From Ettlia oleoabundans (taxonomy: Eukaryota > Chlorophyta > Chlorophyceae > Chlamydomonadales): DNA of 13,326 bases. The translations under genes were made by a program, and so were the position numbers. Below the pieces are notes generated by a model that did not search any database, was not told where the DNA came from, and was given only the letters and a program-made list of their open reading frames with translations. The stretch's first letter is position 1. Each line of letters begins with the position of its first letter. Positions 1 to 7,826 of the stretch are shown here, piece after piece. The stretch covers positions 1-13,326 of the forward strand of contig JAAMXP010004783.1 of assembly GCA_019693395.1 (NCBI GenBank). The letters are read 5' to 3'.

Positions 1-40
1 CCCCCCCACACACACACACACACATACGCACACACAACCA
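1..40. repeat. CA microsatellite at the left edge
   Basis: A short C-run is followed by a (CA)n tract interrupted by TACG. On the minus strand it reads as a TG/G tract. It lies inside the intron that follows the minus-strand exon at 119-187, so it is probably intronic rather than intergenic. Confidence 0.85.
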
Positions 41-118
41 TCACCCCATAACATTTATCTCAGCTTGGGAGCTTATGAAAGGGATGGCAGTCCAGCCTAG
101 TTCATGCCCGACACTTAC

Positions 119-1001
119 TTGCGCGTGTGAGGATGAGCCACATCATGCCGAGTGGGTAGCCAAGCGCAAACAGCGTCAGAATGGGAGCTGCGCATCATCC
201 GCGGTTGCAAGCAGGTTGTTAGGGTTCATTGCAGGACGCAGGGCAGCTAGTTGTAATGAGCTTTTCAGGCCGAACCAAGGGAATGGGAAGTGAGGGCGGC
301 TCAGTGCTGCACCTGAGTTAGCTGGACGCAGGCAGGCTGGAGGCTAAGTGGCAGCACAGCTCAACTAGAGGGCAGTATGGATCCTGGCAGGGTGCCCCTG
401 TCAGCCTAACATTCGTTGCGCAACTATTGCCTAGTAGGGTTAAGAACGCAGTACAAGGTTGACGACGCTGGCTGTACAGCGGCGACAGGGATCCTGCTAA
501 AAGCGGCTTACCTGGGTTGTTTTTGTCCGCCACCGAACGAAAGGCAGCCGCATACATTGAGAGTAGGCCGGAGATGATGGCGAACATCGCTGCAGGAAAC
601 AAGTTTCAACCGCTTAATATTGTTGGGCTCAATAAGATGCACTGCTGGTGGCTGGGAGTCGCAGGTAGCCTCACAGGCAAACGCAGGGGGTATGGCAGTG
701 CTGTGCTATGGCGCCACCGCAGCGCTTGTCCCTCCCATAGCTCGGAACGCAGACAGTGGACCCGGCAGGCAAGCATGCACCAAGCTGGCAGGTAGCTTGC
801 AGGCGCATAGGAAACACAAAATGGGCCGCGAATATGCTTGAGTGTCAGCAGCGCTGCTCGAGCAAAATTTTCTCGCATCTCTTGCTGGATGAGCCAAGCA
901 TGGCCACGCACCACCGCCAAAGTCAGTGATGACCTCCGTCTTCGAGAGTGTCTTGAAAAATCCAATCTCCTTGGGCCCATCCAGGGTGTTACCAGCCTCA
1001 G
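119..1001 (-). CDS. Unidentified small membrane protein, partial (three exons, continues off the left edge)
   Basis: Reading leftward, three exons join without a frame break: 1001-915, 589-512 and 187-119 (87, 78 and 69 nt). Each is bounded by AG acceptors (TGCAG, TGCAG, GCGCAG) and GT donors (GTGGTG, GTAAGC, GTAAGT), and all junctions are phase 1. The joined product contains, in order, DGPKEIGFFKTLSKTEV, then a hydrophobic stretch FAIISGLLSMYAAAF, a polar loop ADKNNPA, and a second hydrophobic stretch around LFALGYPLGMMWLIL ending in TRA. This predicts two membrane helices separated by a short charged loop. The last intron runs past position 1, so the C-terminus is not visible. The start codon is also unresolved: a phase-compatible exon lies at 1677-1803, and a separate possibility is a TATA-like element near 1602-1609 with a minus-strand ATG at 1499-1501. 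I do not recognise the family. A faint resemblance of the TEV..FG/YAA region to Erg28-type proteins is from memory and weak. Confidence 0.55.
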
Positions 1002-1676
1002 CTGCATTACCCGGCGCACTTTCAGAAGTAATCGAGACCCCGCTCCACAGTTATACACATATAGGCAGCACCAGCACCAGAGGCAGCTGCCAGCGGGTTC
1101 TGCCAGCTGCAAGCATGCACACCTGTCTGCACCAAGTGGCTGGGTGCGTCACATGGAAGCGTGGTAGGCAGGCAGGAGAAGTCGTGGCCCTTGTCTGAAA
1201 GTTTGCCGCTGTTGGTTGCCATGTGCGCGGGCTCTGCAGGGCACCACAGGTCACGCTGAGCGCCAGCGCTAGTGTCGGCTCAAGTGCTTTGCTGGCGGCG
1301 TCAAAAGGGCCCTTGCCTGCGATTTTGCTGCAACCGGACAGCCACCCACAAATTCAGAATACATAACACAGCGCCTTTTGCGGCGAGAAGCACTCTGTGA
1401 CGGGGCAAGATTGCCGCTCCGAACGAGCGGTGTTGCTTGCCGAGCCAAGAGGGCTGCGGCGCGGTAGCGCCCCGAACAACAAGTTGTTTGATGCAAAACA
1501 TGTTCACGTGAAATCGATCTTCGCGGTCTGTGTCGAGGTGGTCGGCAGTCCCGGTCGCTTCGCTTCTTGCGAACAACCTGGCGAACAAGTCCCAGTATGC
1601 TAATATATACCGAATGAAGGGCTGGACGCAAGCGACATGCAAATAAGGCTGCATTGGGCATGAGCATTGTGCGTAC
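1002..1676. other. Probable intron or 5' region of the leftward gene, no secure exon
   Basis: Open frames exist on the minus strand. One reads KIAGKGPFDAASKALEPT followed by an alanine/leucine-rich stretch near 1240-1325 and could be an exon, but I could not find donor and acceptor phases that fit both neighbours. A perfect 6-bp hairpin (CCGCTC/GAGCGG, loop CGAAC) lies at 1414-1430. A minus-strand TATATATT lies at 1602-1609. Confidence 0.4.
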
Positions 1677-1803
1677 CTCTCAGGACCTGTACTTTCTGGC
1701 TTCCGCTGCTTTTCAACAGGCCCCTATCTAAAGACAGCTGTGGAAGCCCATGCCGAAACCCAAATTTGTGTTTCAACATTGGTGGCAAGTCACTAGATGA
1801 TAT
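1677..1803 (-). CDS. Possible upstream exon of the leftward membrane-protein gene
   Basis: On the minus strand a good acceptor (pyrimidine-containing ATGCTTGCAG) precedes an open 127-nt stretch that ends at a GTACGC donor. It enters in phase 0 and leaves in phase 1, which is the phase needed to join the exon at 1001-915. The translation begins ISSSDLPPMLKHKFGF and ends SGSQKVQVLR. It has no recognisable domain, and the 675-nt gap to the next exon is longer than this gene's other introns. A five-codon ATG exon (MSRSQ, minus strand, just above the palindrome at 1988) could precede it in phase 0, but that is speculative. Real exon or chance is about even. Confidence 0.33.
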
Positions 1804-2396
1804 CTGCAAGCATGGGGCTGACGCCGGGCCTCCACAAGCAGAGATCGGCGATCGGCTAGCTGCCTGACCACCGGTGCCACAAATGGTGGGTGCCCTGCCA
1901 AGGGTCATGTTGCCGCCTGCATCTCAAAGCGATATTAATCGTACACTTCGCAGCAGGTCTTCAGTCCACTCAACATGTTGAAAACAGTTACAGTGACATC
2001 ACTGTAAACCTGCGAACGACTCATTTCCTCCAGCCAACCCACTGTTCGCGCCCGACCACGGTTCAGCAGCCAAGGTAGCGGCGGAGACCAGGGAATGGAG
2101 TTTGCGTTGTCCTTATGCCTGCTTTCAAGCTCACATGATTTCACAATTCCAAATATTGATAATGTCCATGAGAAAAGGTAGTATTGATTTTAGTAGGTTT
2201 GATATTGGTGCTGTCCAGAAGAAGCGATGCTGTAAGAGGCAGCAGAGGGGGCAGGTGCTGGAAAGGGGCCGTTACCACCACCCTCTCTTTGTCATTTGTC
2301 TGGTTGTTCGGCTTACCACAAAGCGCATTGCTGTATCCCTCGGGCCGACAGCCACGTCCCCAGTCTTCCGGCCGCAATTCGTGGCAGCACCTAACC
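1804..2396. other. Divergent intergenic region
   Basis: This stretch separates the leftward gene from the rightward kinase gene. I see no exon with supported splice sites on either strand apart from the speculative MSRSQ start. The main structured element is the palindrome at 1988-2007. Base composition is more AT-rich around 2140-2210, as expected of promoter-proximal DNA in a GC-rich alga. Confidence 0.5.
1988..2007. promoter_or_regulatory. 20-base palindrome between divergent genes
   Basis: TTACAGTGA and TCACTGTAA are perfect inverted 9-mers separated by CA. The centre reads TGACATCA, which is close to bZIP-type sites. The ends read TGTAA on both strands, the chlorophyte poly(A) word. It could be a dimeric transcription-factor site or a two-way 3'-end signal; the sequence alone does not decide. 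Confidence 0.4.
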
Positions 2397-2403
2397 TATA
2401 TAT
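2397..2403 (+). promoter_or_regulatory. TATA-like element upstream of the kinase gene
   Basis: TATATAT lies 75-81 bases before the proposed start codon at 2478. If it acts as a TATA box, transcription would start about 30 bases downstream, giving a 5' leader of roughly 50 nt. It is the best AT-rich core element in this stretch, and the assignment rests on position and sequence only. Confidence 0.4.
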
Positions 2404-2477
2404 TGCATGTAGCACTGAGCGACCTGCAGCGAGGAAGCGGAACTTATGTGGGGCGTAAGCGGAGCTGTCTAGTCGAC

Positions 2478-5400
2478 ATGCTGCGTTCCGCTGGCCGCAG
2501 CCACGCAGCGGCTGCGGCCCCTTACTCTTCGCATCAGCATCCCAACACCCAGCAGACCGCGGCACCGCCTACGGCTCAGCAGCAGCAGCAGGCGCAGGGC
2601 GCTGCACAGGCGGCGGCAGGTGGCGGTGGCAACCAGCAGGGTGTGCCTTCCTTCCTGCTGGCCAAGGGTTATGATATCCTGGGCGTGATAGGCGAGGGAA
2701 CATTTGGCAGGGTGTATTTGGCTCGCCATAGCTCCCACCCTGGCCGTTTCTTGGCCTTGAAGCACATGAAGCCGTCGCAGGCGAGTGCTCCGTGTCGCTG
2801 CTGCCTGACACCTCGCTTATATTTGCCTGGCACTGCTATGTCCTTTCTTTGTGGAAATCAACTCAACAACATTCTGCGCCTGTCGGCTGTGTCATATTGC
2901 TGCCTCGCAGAAAGAATACGAAGGGGTGTGTGCAACAGCGTTGCGGGAAGTGATGCTGCTGAAGGCGCTCCAGGTTGATAAGTCCGGCACGGCATGCCTT
3001 TTTTGATAACCTTGGATGCTGGTTGTAGCAGTGAGCTGCGCAGCTCTCTTGCAATTACATTTCTTATTTGAAAGGGTTGCACGGACCTTGTTATACTTGG
3101 TTGCTAGCCAAGAATCTGCCTCCCATCCACATATCCCTTCAGGTTTGCTCCTGCCTGCAGCACCCCAACATCATCTCTCTGGACAGCATGCACATGCACG
3201 TTAAGGAGTTGGCGCTGTGCCTGGCCTTCCCCTATGCCGAGACGGGTGCGCCCTTGCTCTTACTGATGGTGGGACCGCCTGGTTGGGAGGCAGGGTAGGA
3301 CCTAGCACTTGCTGAATGGCGGAAGGGCAGCTGTGGAGGATCTGCAGGAGCCCTTGAGCCTGTGGTGTCCTTGGTTAGCGGGTAGTGCCGGGCTTGCGGC
3401 CAAGTGACAATACCTGCCTGCCAACCGCTGCTGGGGCTTTGATGCAATTTATTGTTGATCCCTGCCCTTCATGTCCAGCTGTTCCTCACCATCTTAGCGC
3501 GGGCACCGAAAATGACGTGAGCTGCGCAGAACAGTCTTGCCTAGCATCTATCATGCGCTGCTATGGTCCCTGCAGACCTGTACGATGTGATCAAGTACCA
3601 TCGCGAGCGCGGTACCGCCATGCTGCCCCACGTCTTCAAGTCCGCCATGTACCAGCTGCTGGTGAGATTCACAGCATGAGCAGGCACAGCGTGACGTAAC
3701 GCAGAATAACGGGGCTATCCAGCATTAATACACACTGCAGATAGGGCAGGAAGCATGCCCTGCTTGAGCACAAGTGGACTCCCTCGCTTTGCTGCCTCAC
3801 GCAAGGCAGGCTTTGACGCTTATATCTGTCCATGGTGATGCTGGGCTACCCAGCCAGGTCTGCTTGTCTGATTGACTGTGTATCGTATGCTGTTTCTTCG
3901 CCGCTACCCAACTGTCCCACATGGTGTCGTGGCAAACAACAACGCGCAGCATGGCACTGGTCTGTGCTTTGCTCACAAGCAAGGCTGTGATGTGCTGTGC
4001 TGTGCAGGCAGGCGTGGCATACCTCCATGACAATTGGGTGCTGCATCGTGACCTCAAGCCCTCAAACATCTTGTTGGAGCAGGGGCGGCTGAAAATTGCT
4101 GGTGAGAGTTGAGCCTGAGCCTAGCAAATCTAATAGTTGTGGGATAGAGCTGCTGGTAGTGTGAGTTTGTCGAGTCTGGCATCTGGTGAAACAGCGGGCT
4201 GGCAGGGGCGCTTGAGTTTGCATTTGAGGTGCATGACTTATGCCGATGGTGGTGGTGCTCTCTGCAACTTTCAATGTGTTGCGTCGCACAATGACTCCGG
4301 TGGCTGCAACAGTGCCAGTGGGTGGGTTTAAAGCGATGGCTGAAAAAATGCTTTTGCTGTAAGGGCGAGAAAGCTGAGTAGAACAGCCTGGATATGACTC
4401 CAATCGTCTTTGAGTGTGGCGGTCCTCATTTATCGCTTCCAAATTTCCCCACAAATCGCTGCCACCCACAGCTGCTCACTACAATATGCTGCTGGCGTCA
4501 ACACCATCCCTATCCTCCCTGCTTTTGCCTGCAGACTTTGGGCTGGCTCGGTCGGTAAGACAGCCTCTTGAACCGCTGTGGAACAATGGCGTGGTGGTCA
4601 CGATCTGGTGAGCCCATGCTTAACATCACCAAATGGTTAACATCACCAACAAAGATCCAGTAGCGTATTCCAAAACTCAAATAGGTCCCTGATGGTCCTT
4701 ACTACTTTGGCAAAATGCTCCTTTCTTGGATCGTCCGCATCACCAGTGGCCGTTCTTGCATATTCCGTCCCTGATGGGTAAGGACAGGACAAAGTGGTCG
4801 TCTCGCCATAACAGCACGTGAACATGCTCCTGACGAATGCTGTCAGAATCCAGCATGCGCGCTGGATTGCTTGCATGCCCTACCAAGCCTTTGTGCCTGC
4901 AGATGCTTCCTTATGCTGTAGCTCCCGCTGTTGACCTGCTGCACTGCCCATACCGCATGAAATGAAGTCACATCTGCTATTAGGTGCCACTCTTTGCTGT
5001 ACTCCATTTTGCACCAAAAGCAAGCCAGCCCCTCCTGCCTGCTCCTAGGTGCCATGCTGGTACTGCTGTACCGCTTTCTGCAGGTACCGCGCTCCCAAGC
5101 TTCTGCTGGGCGCCCTCCTAATACTGCTGTACCGCTTTTTGCAGGTACCGCGCTCCTGAGCTTCTGCTAGATGCGAAGCACTACACCGGTGCGGTTGATG
5201 TGTGGGCTGTGGGGTGCATCATGGCGGAGCTCATGCTGCTCAGGCCGCTGTTCCAGGTGGGTGGTGGGGTGGGTGCGTGATTGGTTGTCTGGGGGAAGCG
5301 TAGACTGGTCTGCTGCACAGGGTGCGCATGAGCCAGGCCGGCAGTTGTATGGGTGGCTGGGTGGGTGGGTGGCTGACTGCAAACGCACACACAGCATTTG

Positions 5401-7217
5401 GGGGGGAGGGTAATTGGGCGTTCATGTTGCTCAGGCCGCTGTTTCAGGTGGGCAGGCGGGTGGCTGGCTGGGCGGGTAGGGCAGGATATGCGGCAGCTCA
5501 CGATTGGCTTTTCCCGACAGATGAGTTGTGATTGTTGCTCAGGCAGCTGTTCAGGGGGGTAATGGGCGGGTCGGCGGCTGGGTATTGGGCGGGGGGGAGC
5601 ATCTGGCGGCCGGTAGATGGATGGGCAGGTAGGCGGGTGGATGAGCGTATGGGCGACCGGGGCCATTGGCGTCCCTGTGAGTGGACGATGTGGTAGTGGG
5701 TTGGTTGGGTTTGTTGCGAGTGGGTGTTTTATGTAACTAGAGCAGGTGGTTTGCTGTTGTGGGAAATGAGTGCACCTGGGCATTGCATCTTGCCCTTTAT
5801 CTGTCATGCCATGATGGCATATGCATGTGCTTGCATTGTGTGTTGTGTTGAGCCCGTGCCTGGTGGCTGGTTTGCAGGGTGAGGAGCGGAAGGGCAACAG
5901 CCAGGATGTGTTTCAGGACGACCAGCTGGATAGGTGGGTGTTGTGATTTATGGAATTCAAGCTAGGTACTGGCAGAATGACGCACGATGTTGATAAAACC
6001 AGGGTGTTTGGCACGAGGCTGGACAGATGGAAATGTGGGGTGTGGAGTGCAGGCTTGAGGTCATTCTTCGGGGCTTGCTGCAGGCAGGCATCAGGGCTTG
6101 CTTTTGTTCCCTGGCTTGCCATTGCCCTGCGCCGTGTCCCGTCCAACCCTCCTCTCCCCGTCAGCCACGTCGAACCCATCAACCTTATCGACGACACACC
6201 CCTACCTCGCCACGGCCCCTGCTCCAGGGGCAGCCAAATGCCCCCCATGCTGTCCCCTGTACCAGTCACAACCTGCTACATTACCACAGTACAACTGGGG
6301 TGGCTGGGATGCATGTGGTTGATGCCACACCCGCTGTTCCCGACGCAGGATCTTTGCGGGGCTTGGACACCCGGGGTCGCAGTGCTCCTGGCCAAATGTG
6401 GAGCATCTGCGGCATTGGCGGGAAGACACGGGGGGCTGCCGCAAGCGCAAGCCCGAGCACGGTTCCATCAACCTGAAACAGATGCTGTGGGAGAACAGCC
6501 CCCTGCTGAGGTGAGGCGACGCTGTTTGAACCGACAGCCGGCTGGCAATGGCCGAAGGTAGGGTGTTGTTCTGGCAAGATGCAAGCAGTCTGGGTTTTAT
6601 GAGATTATGTGGGAGATCAAATTGCTGCTAACTTAGAACACCTTGGAGTTTGGGGAAAAGCCGGGGGCAATGGCAGGTGTTGGGGGCCTGTCTTCCGCAT
6701 TCTGCCTTTCGCCCACAATTCAGCAGAAGTTCAGGCAGACCAGTCTGCCGTTCAGCGGTCCCACACATTGTTCCGCATTCTATGTGCTCCCGCTCTACCC
6801 CAATCTTGGACTCGCCCAAACCCAGCACTGCTAATAATGAGTCGCTGTTGTCAGCACTTGCATACTAGTACCAAGCATGTATGGTAGCCGCGCAAGAGGC
6901 GGCCCTAGGGCCGTTCCTCTGCTGGCTTCCTCAATCTACGCCCAAGGGCGTATCCTTTCTTTCTTTTAAACCAAGCATGCCTCTGCTGCCCCCAACACTA
7001 CCCCCCATGCAGGGCCTTCCCCAAACCCGACCCGCTGCTTGACCTTCTGCTCCGCTTGCTGACGCTTGACCCCTCAGCTCGAATTACAGCGGCTGCCGCA
7101 CTCGAACACGAATGGTTCCGGCAGGATCCGCTGCCCAGCAGTGAGTCTGTGTTTGCGGCGCCGCACGGCCGCCCCGCGCCCGCCTACCCGCAGCGCGCAC
7201 TGCGCCCCTGTCAGTAG
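2478..7217 (+). CDS. CDK8: CDK8/CDKE-type cyclin-dependent kinase (Mediator kinase module)
   Basis: Ten exons: 2478-2780, 2911-2973, 3161-3245, 3576-3661, 4008-4101, 4535-4607, 5145-5256, 5878-5933, 6349-6510, 7013-7217. They total 1239 nt (412 residues) and every phase matches. Residues 1-65 are an Ala/Gln-rich leader. The kinase domain follows: glycine loop GEGTFG (72-77), catalytic Lys95 in ALK, alpha-C LRE with Glu114, HRDLKPSN (192-199), DFG (211-213), then [14 protein letters not shown] (to 240). The activation segment lacks the phospho-threonine of cell-cycle CDKs, as in CDK8/CDKE, and the segments [23 protein letters not shown] and [14 protein letters not shown] follow the plant CDKE pattern closely. 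Known role of the family: nuclear kinase that pairs with cyclin C and, with MED12 and MED13, controls RNA polymerase II transcription. The C-terminal tail is short (about 30 residues after EHEWF). Intron 1 is GC-AG. The start at 2478 is the last in-frame ATG before the domain; the frame is open upstream to 2184 but that part is unconserved. Confidence 0.92.
2781..2910 (+). other. Intron 1 of the kinase gene, GC-AG type
   Basis: The donor reads CAG followed by GCGAGT, and the acceptor is CTCGCAG. Both flanks are phase 0 and produce the expected kinase sequence (ALKHMKPSQ joined to KEYEGV). The only nearby GT, four bases further on, would break the frame. GC donors usually have an otherwise strong consensus, as here. 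Confidence 0.8.
5061..5168 (+). repeat. Tandem duplication of the exon 7 acceptor in the kinase gene
   Basis: The stretch 5061-5107 matches 5122-5168 at 44 of 47 positions, an offset of 61 bases. Each copy carries the polypyrimidine tract, TGCAG acceptor and first codons of exon 7 (YRAP.LLL). The downstream copy encodes the conserved APE glutamate. The upstream copy reads APK and cannot keep the frame if used, so it is a decayed pseudo-exon start. A fainter third copy may begin at 4981 (TAGGTGCC). Confidence 0.85.
5231..5560 (+). repeat. Echoes of the exon 7 donor junction inside intron 7
   Basis: The real exon end and donor (5231-5261, donor at 5257) is repeated at 5422-5452 with 29 of 31 identical bases, still carrying CAG and GTGGGC. 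It occurs again in a more decayed form at 5535-5560, where the donor GT has become GG. Between the copies lies G-rich (GGGT)n DNA. The copies are separated by about 190 and then about 110 bases. Confidence 0.85.
5351..5369 (+). repeat. G-quadruplex-type motif in intron 7 of the kinase gene
   Basis: Four GGG runs are separated by loops of 5, 1 and 1 bases on the coding strand. Other GGG runs crowd the donor site at 5257 and positions 5580-5600. The pre-mRNA could fold into a G-quadruplex just downstream of the donor. Confidence 0.6.
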
Positions 7218-7480
7218 GCAGGCAGCGGGTGCGTGGCAGGACAGGAATGCAGGTGCCGCCTCATAAGGTTGCTGTCTTATCCGTGTTAGGGTTTCGGGTA
7301 TCCGTATTATTCTTTAATGTTGTATATTGGCTCCTACCTGTACTTATTGAACGAATTTTTGATTTTATCCTTCTTGCAAAACTCTACTTTTCAATCAAGT
7401 GCCACATCGCTGCTGTGGCATCAATGGCTGTATCACCGCCAAAACCATGCTAGTTGCAAGTATTGCCTTGTTGGTTGTAA
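7218..7480 (+). other. Probable 3' UTR of the kinase gene
   Basis: After the TAG at 7215-7217 the sequence becomes markedly AT-rich (about 7280-7400), with no supported exon. TGTAA at 7476-7480 is the expected chlorophyte polyadenylation signal, which would give a 3' UTR of about 260-280 nt. Confidence 0.6.
7476..7480 (+). terminator. Putative poly(A) signal TGTAA of the kinase gene
   Basis: TGTAA lies about 260 bases downstream of the kinase stop codon. This is the word that replaces AATAAA in green algae. Cleavage would be expected 10-20 bases further on. Confidence 0.55.
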
Positions 7481-7826
7481 ACTGGTTTATCTCAGCTCAG
7501 CAGGGCGTCATGTTTGGCCTGCCATTCGGTAAACGTTGGGCCCACTTGCTGGCCAGCAATGGCGCCGGAGGCTGAAGGGGTATCGGATCATGGTTGCAGC
7601 GCCTGTTGTTGGCCTGTCAAGCGTGAATAGCAGCACTGATGGATGCATGCGTTGCAGTTTATGAGTGCTTGGAGATGGGTTGTGGCGGGGAGGGGCTGGG
7701 TAGGGGTTGACAGCACTTCTGTCACCAGCTGGCAGGCTGTCCTGCCCAGTGTACCGCTGCAGCAGCCTGCATAGTTCTTTAACAGTGAAGCGCACACACC
7801 TGCAGCAATCGCTCCATCTCGACTTC
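7481..7826. other. Intergenic / 5' region of the ankyrin gene
   Basis: No supported plus-strand exon was found. A long minus-strand open frame (8059-7508) crosses it, and part of that frame (RFTVKELCRLLQRY) has a plausible acceptor and donor. Because it overlaps the proposed first exon of the ankyrin gene on the other strand, I treat it as unproven. No clear TATA element was seen. Confidence 0.4.

Noticed and set aside
606..1112. 168-codon minus-strand open frame
   Set aside because: It is in a different frame from the spliced exon at 915-1001 and has no recognisable content; the spliced model explains the coding-like signal better.
2184..2477. In-frame N-terminal extension of the kinase back to an ATG at 2184
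   Set aside because: The extra 98 residues look like translated leader DNA (no repeats or motif of the family) and span the TATA-like element at 2397. The ATG at 2478 sits directly before the Ala/Gln-rich leader.
4551..4562. GGTAAGACAG inside kinase exon 6 as a splice donor
   Set aside because: Reading through gives the continuous, correctly spaced family sequence DFGLARS then [15 protein letters not shown]; splicing here would delete the activation segment.
5181..5897. 238-codon minus-strand open frame over kinase exon 7 and intron 7
   Set aside because: It is the complement of G-rich intronic repeat DNA, giving Pro/Thr/His-rich low-complexity translation without a domain.
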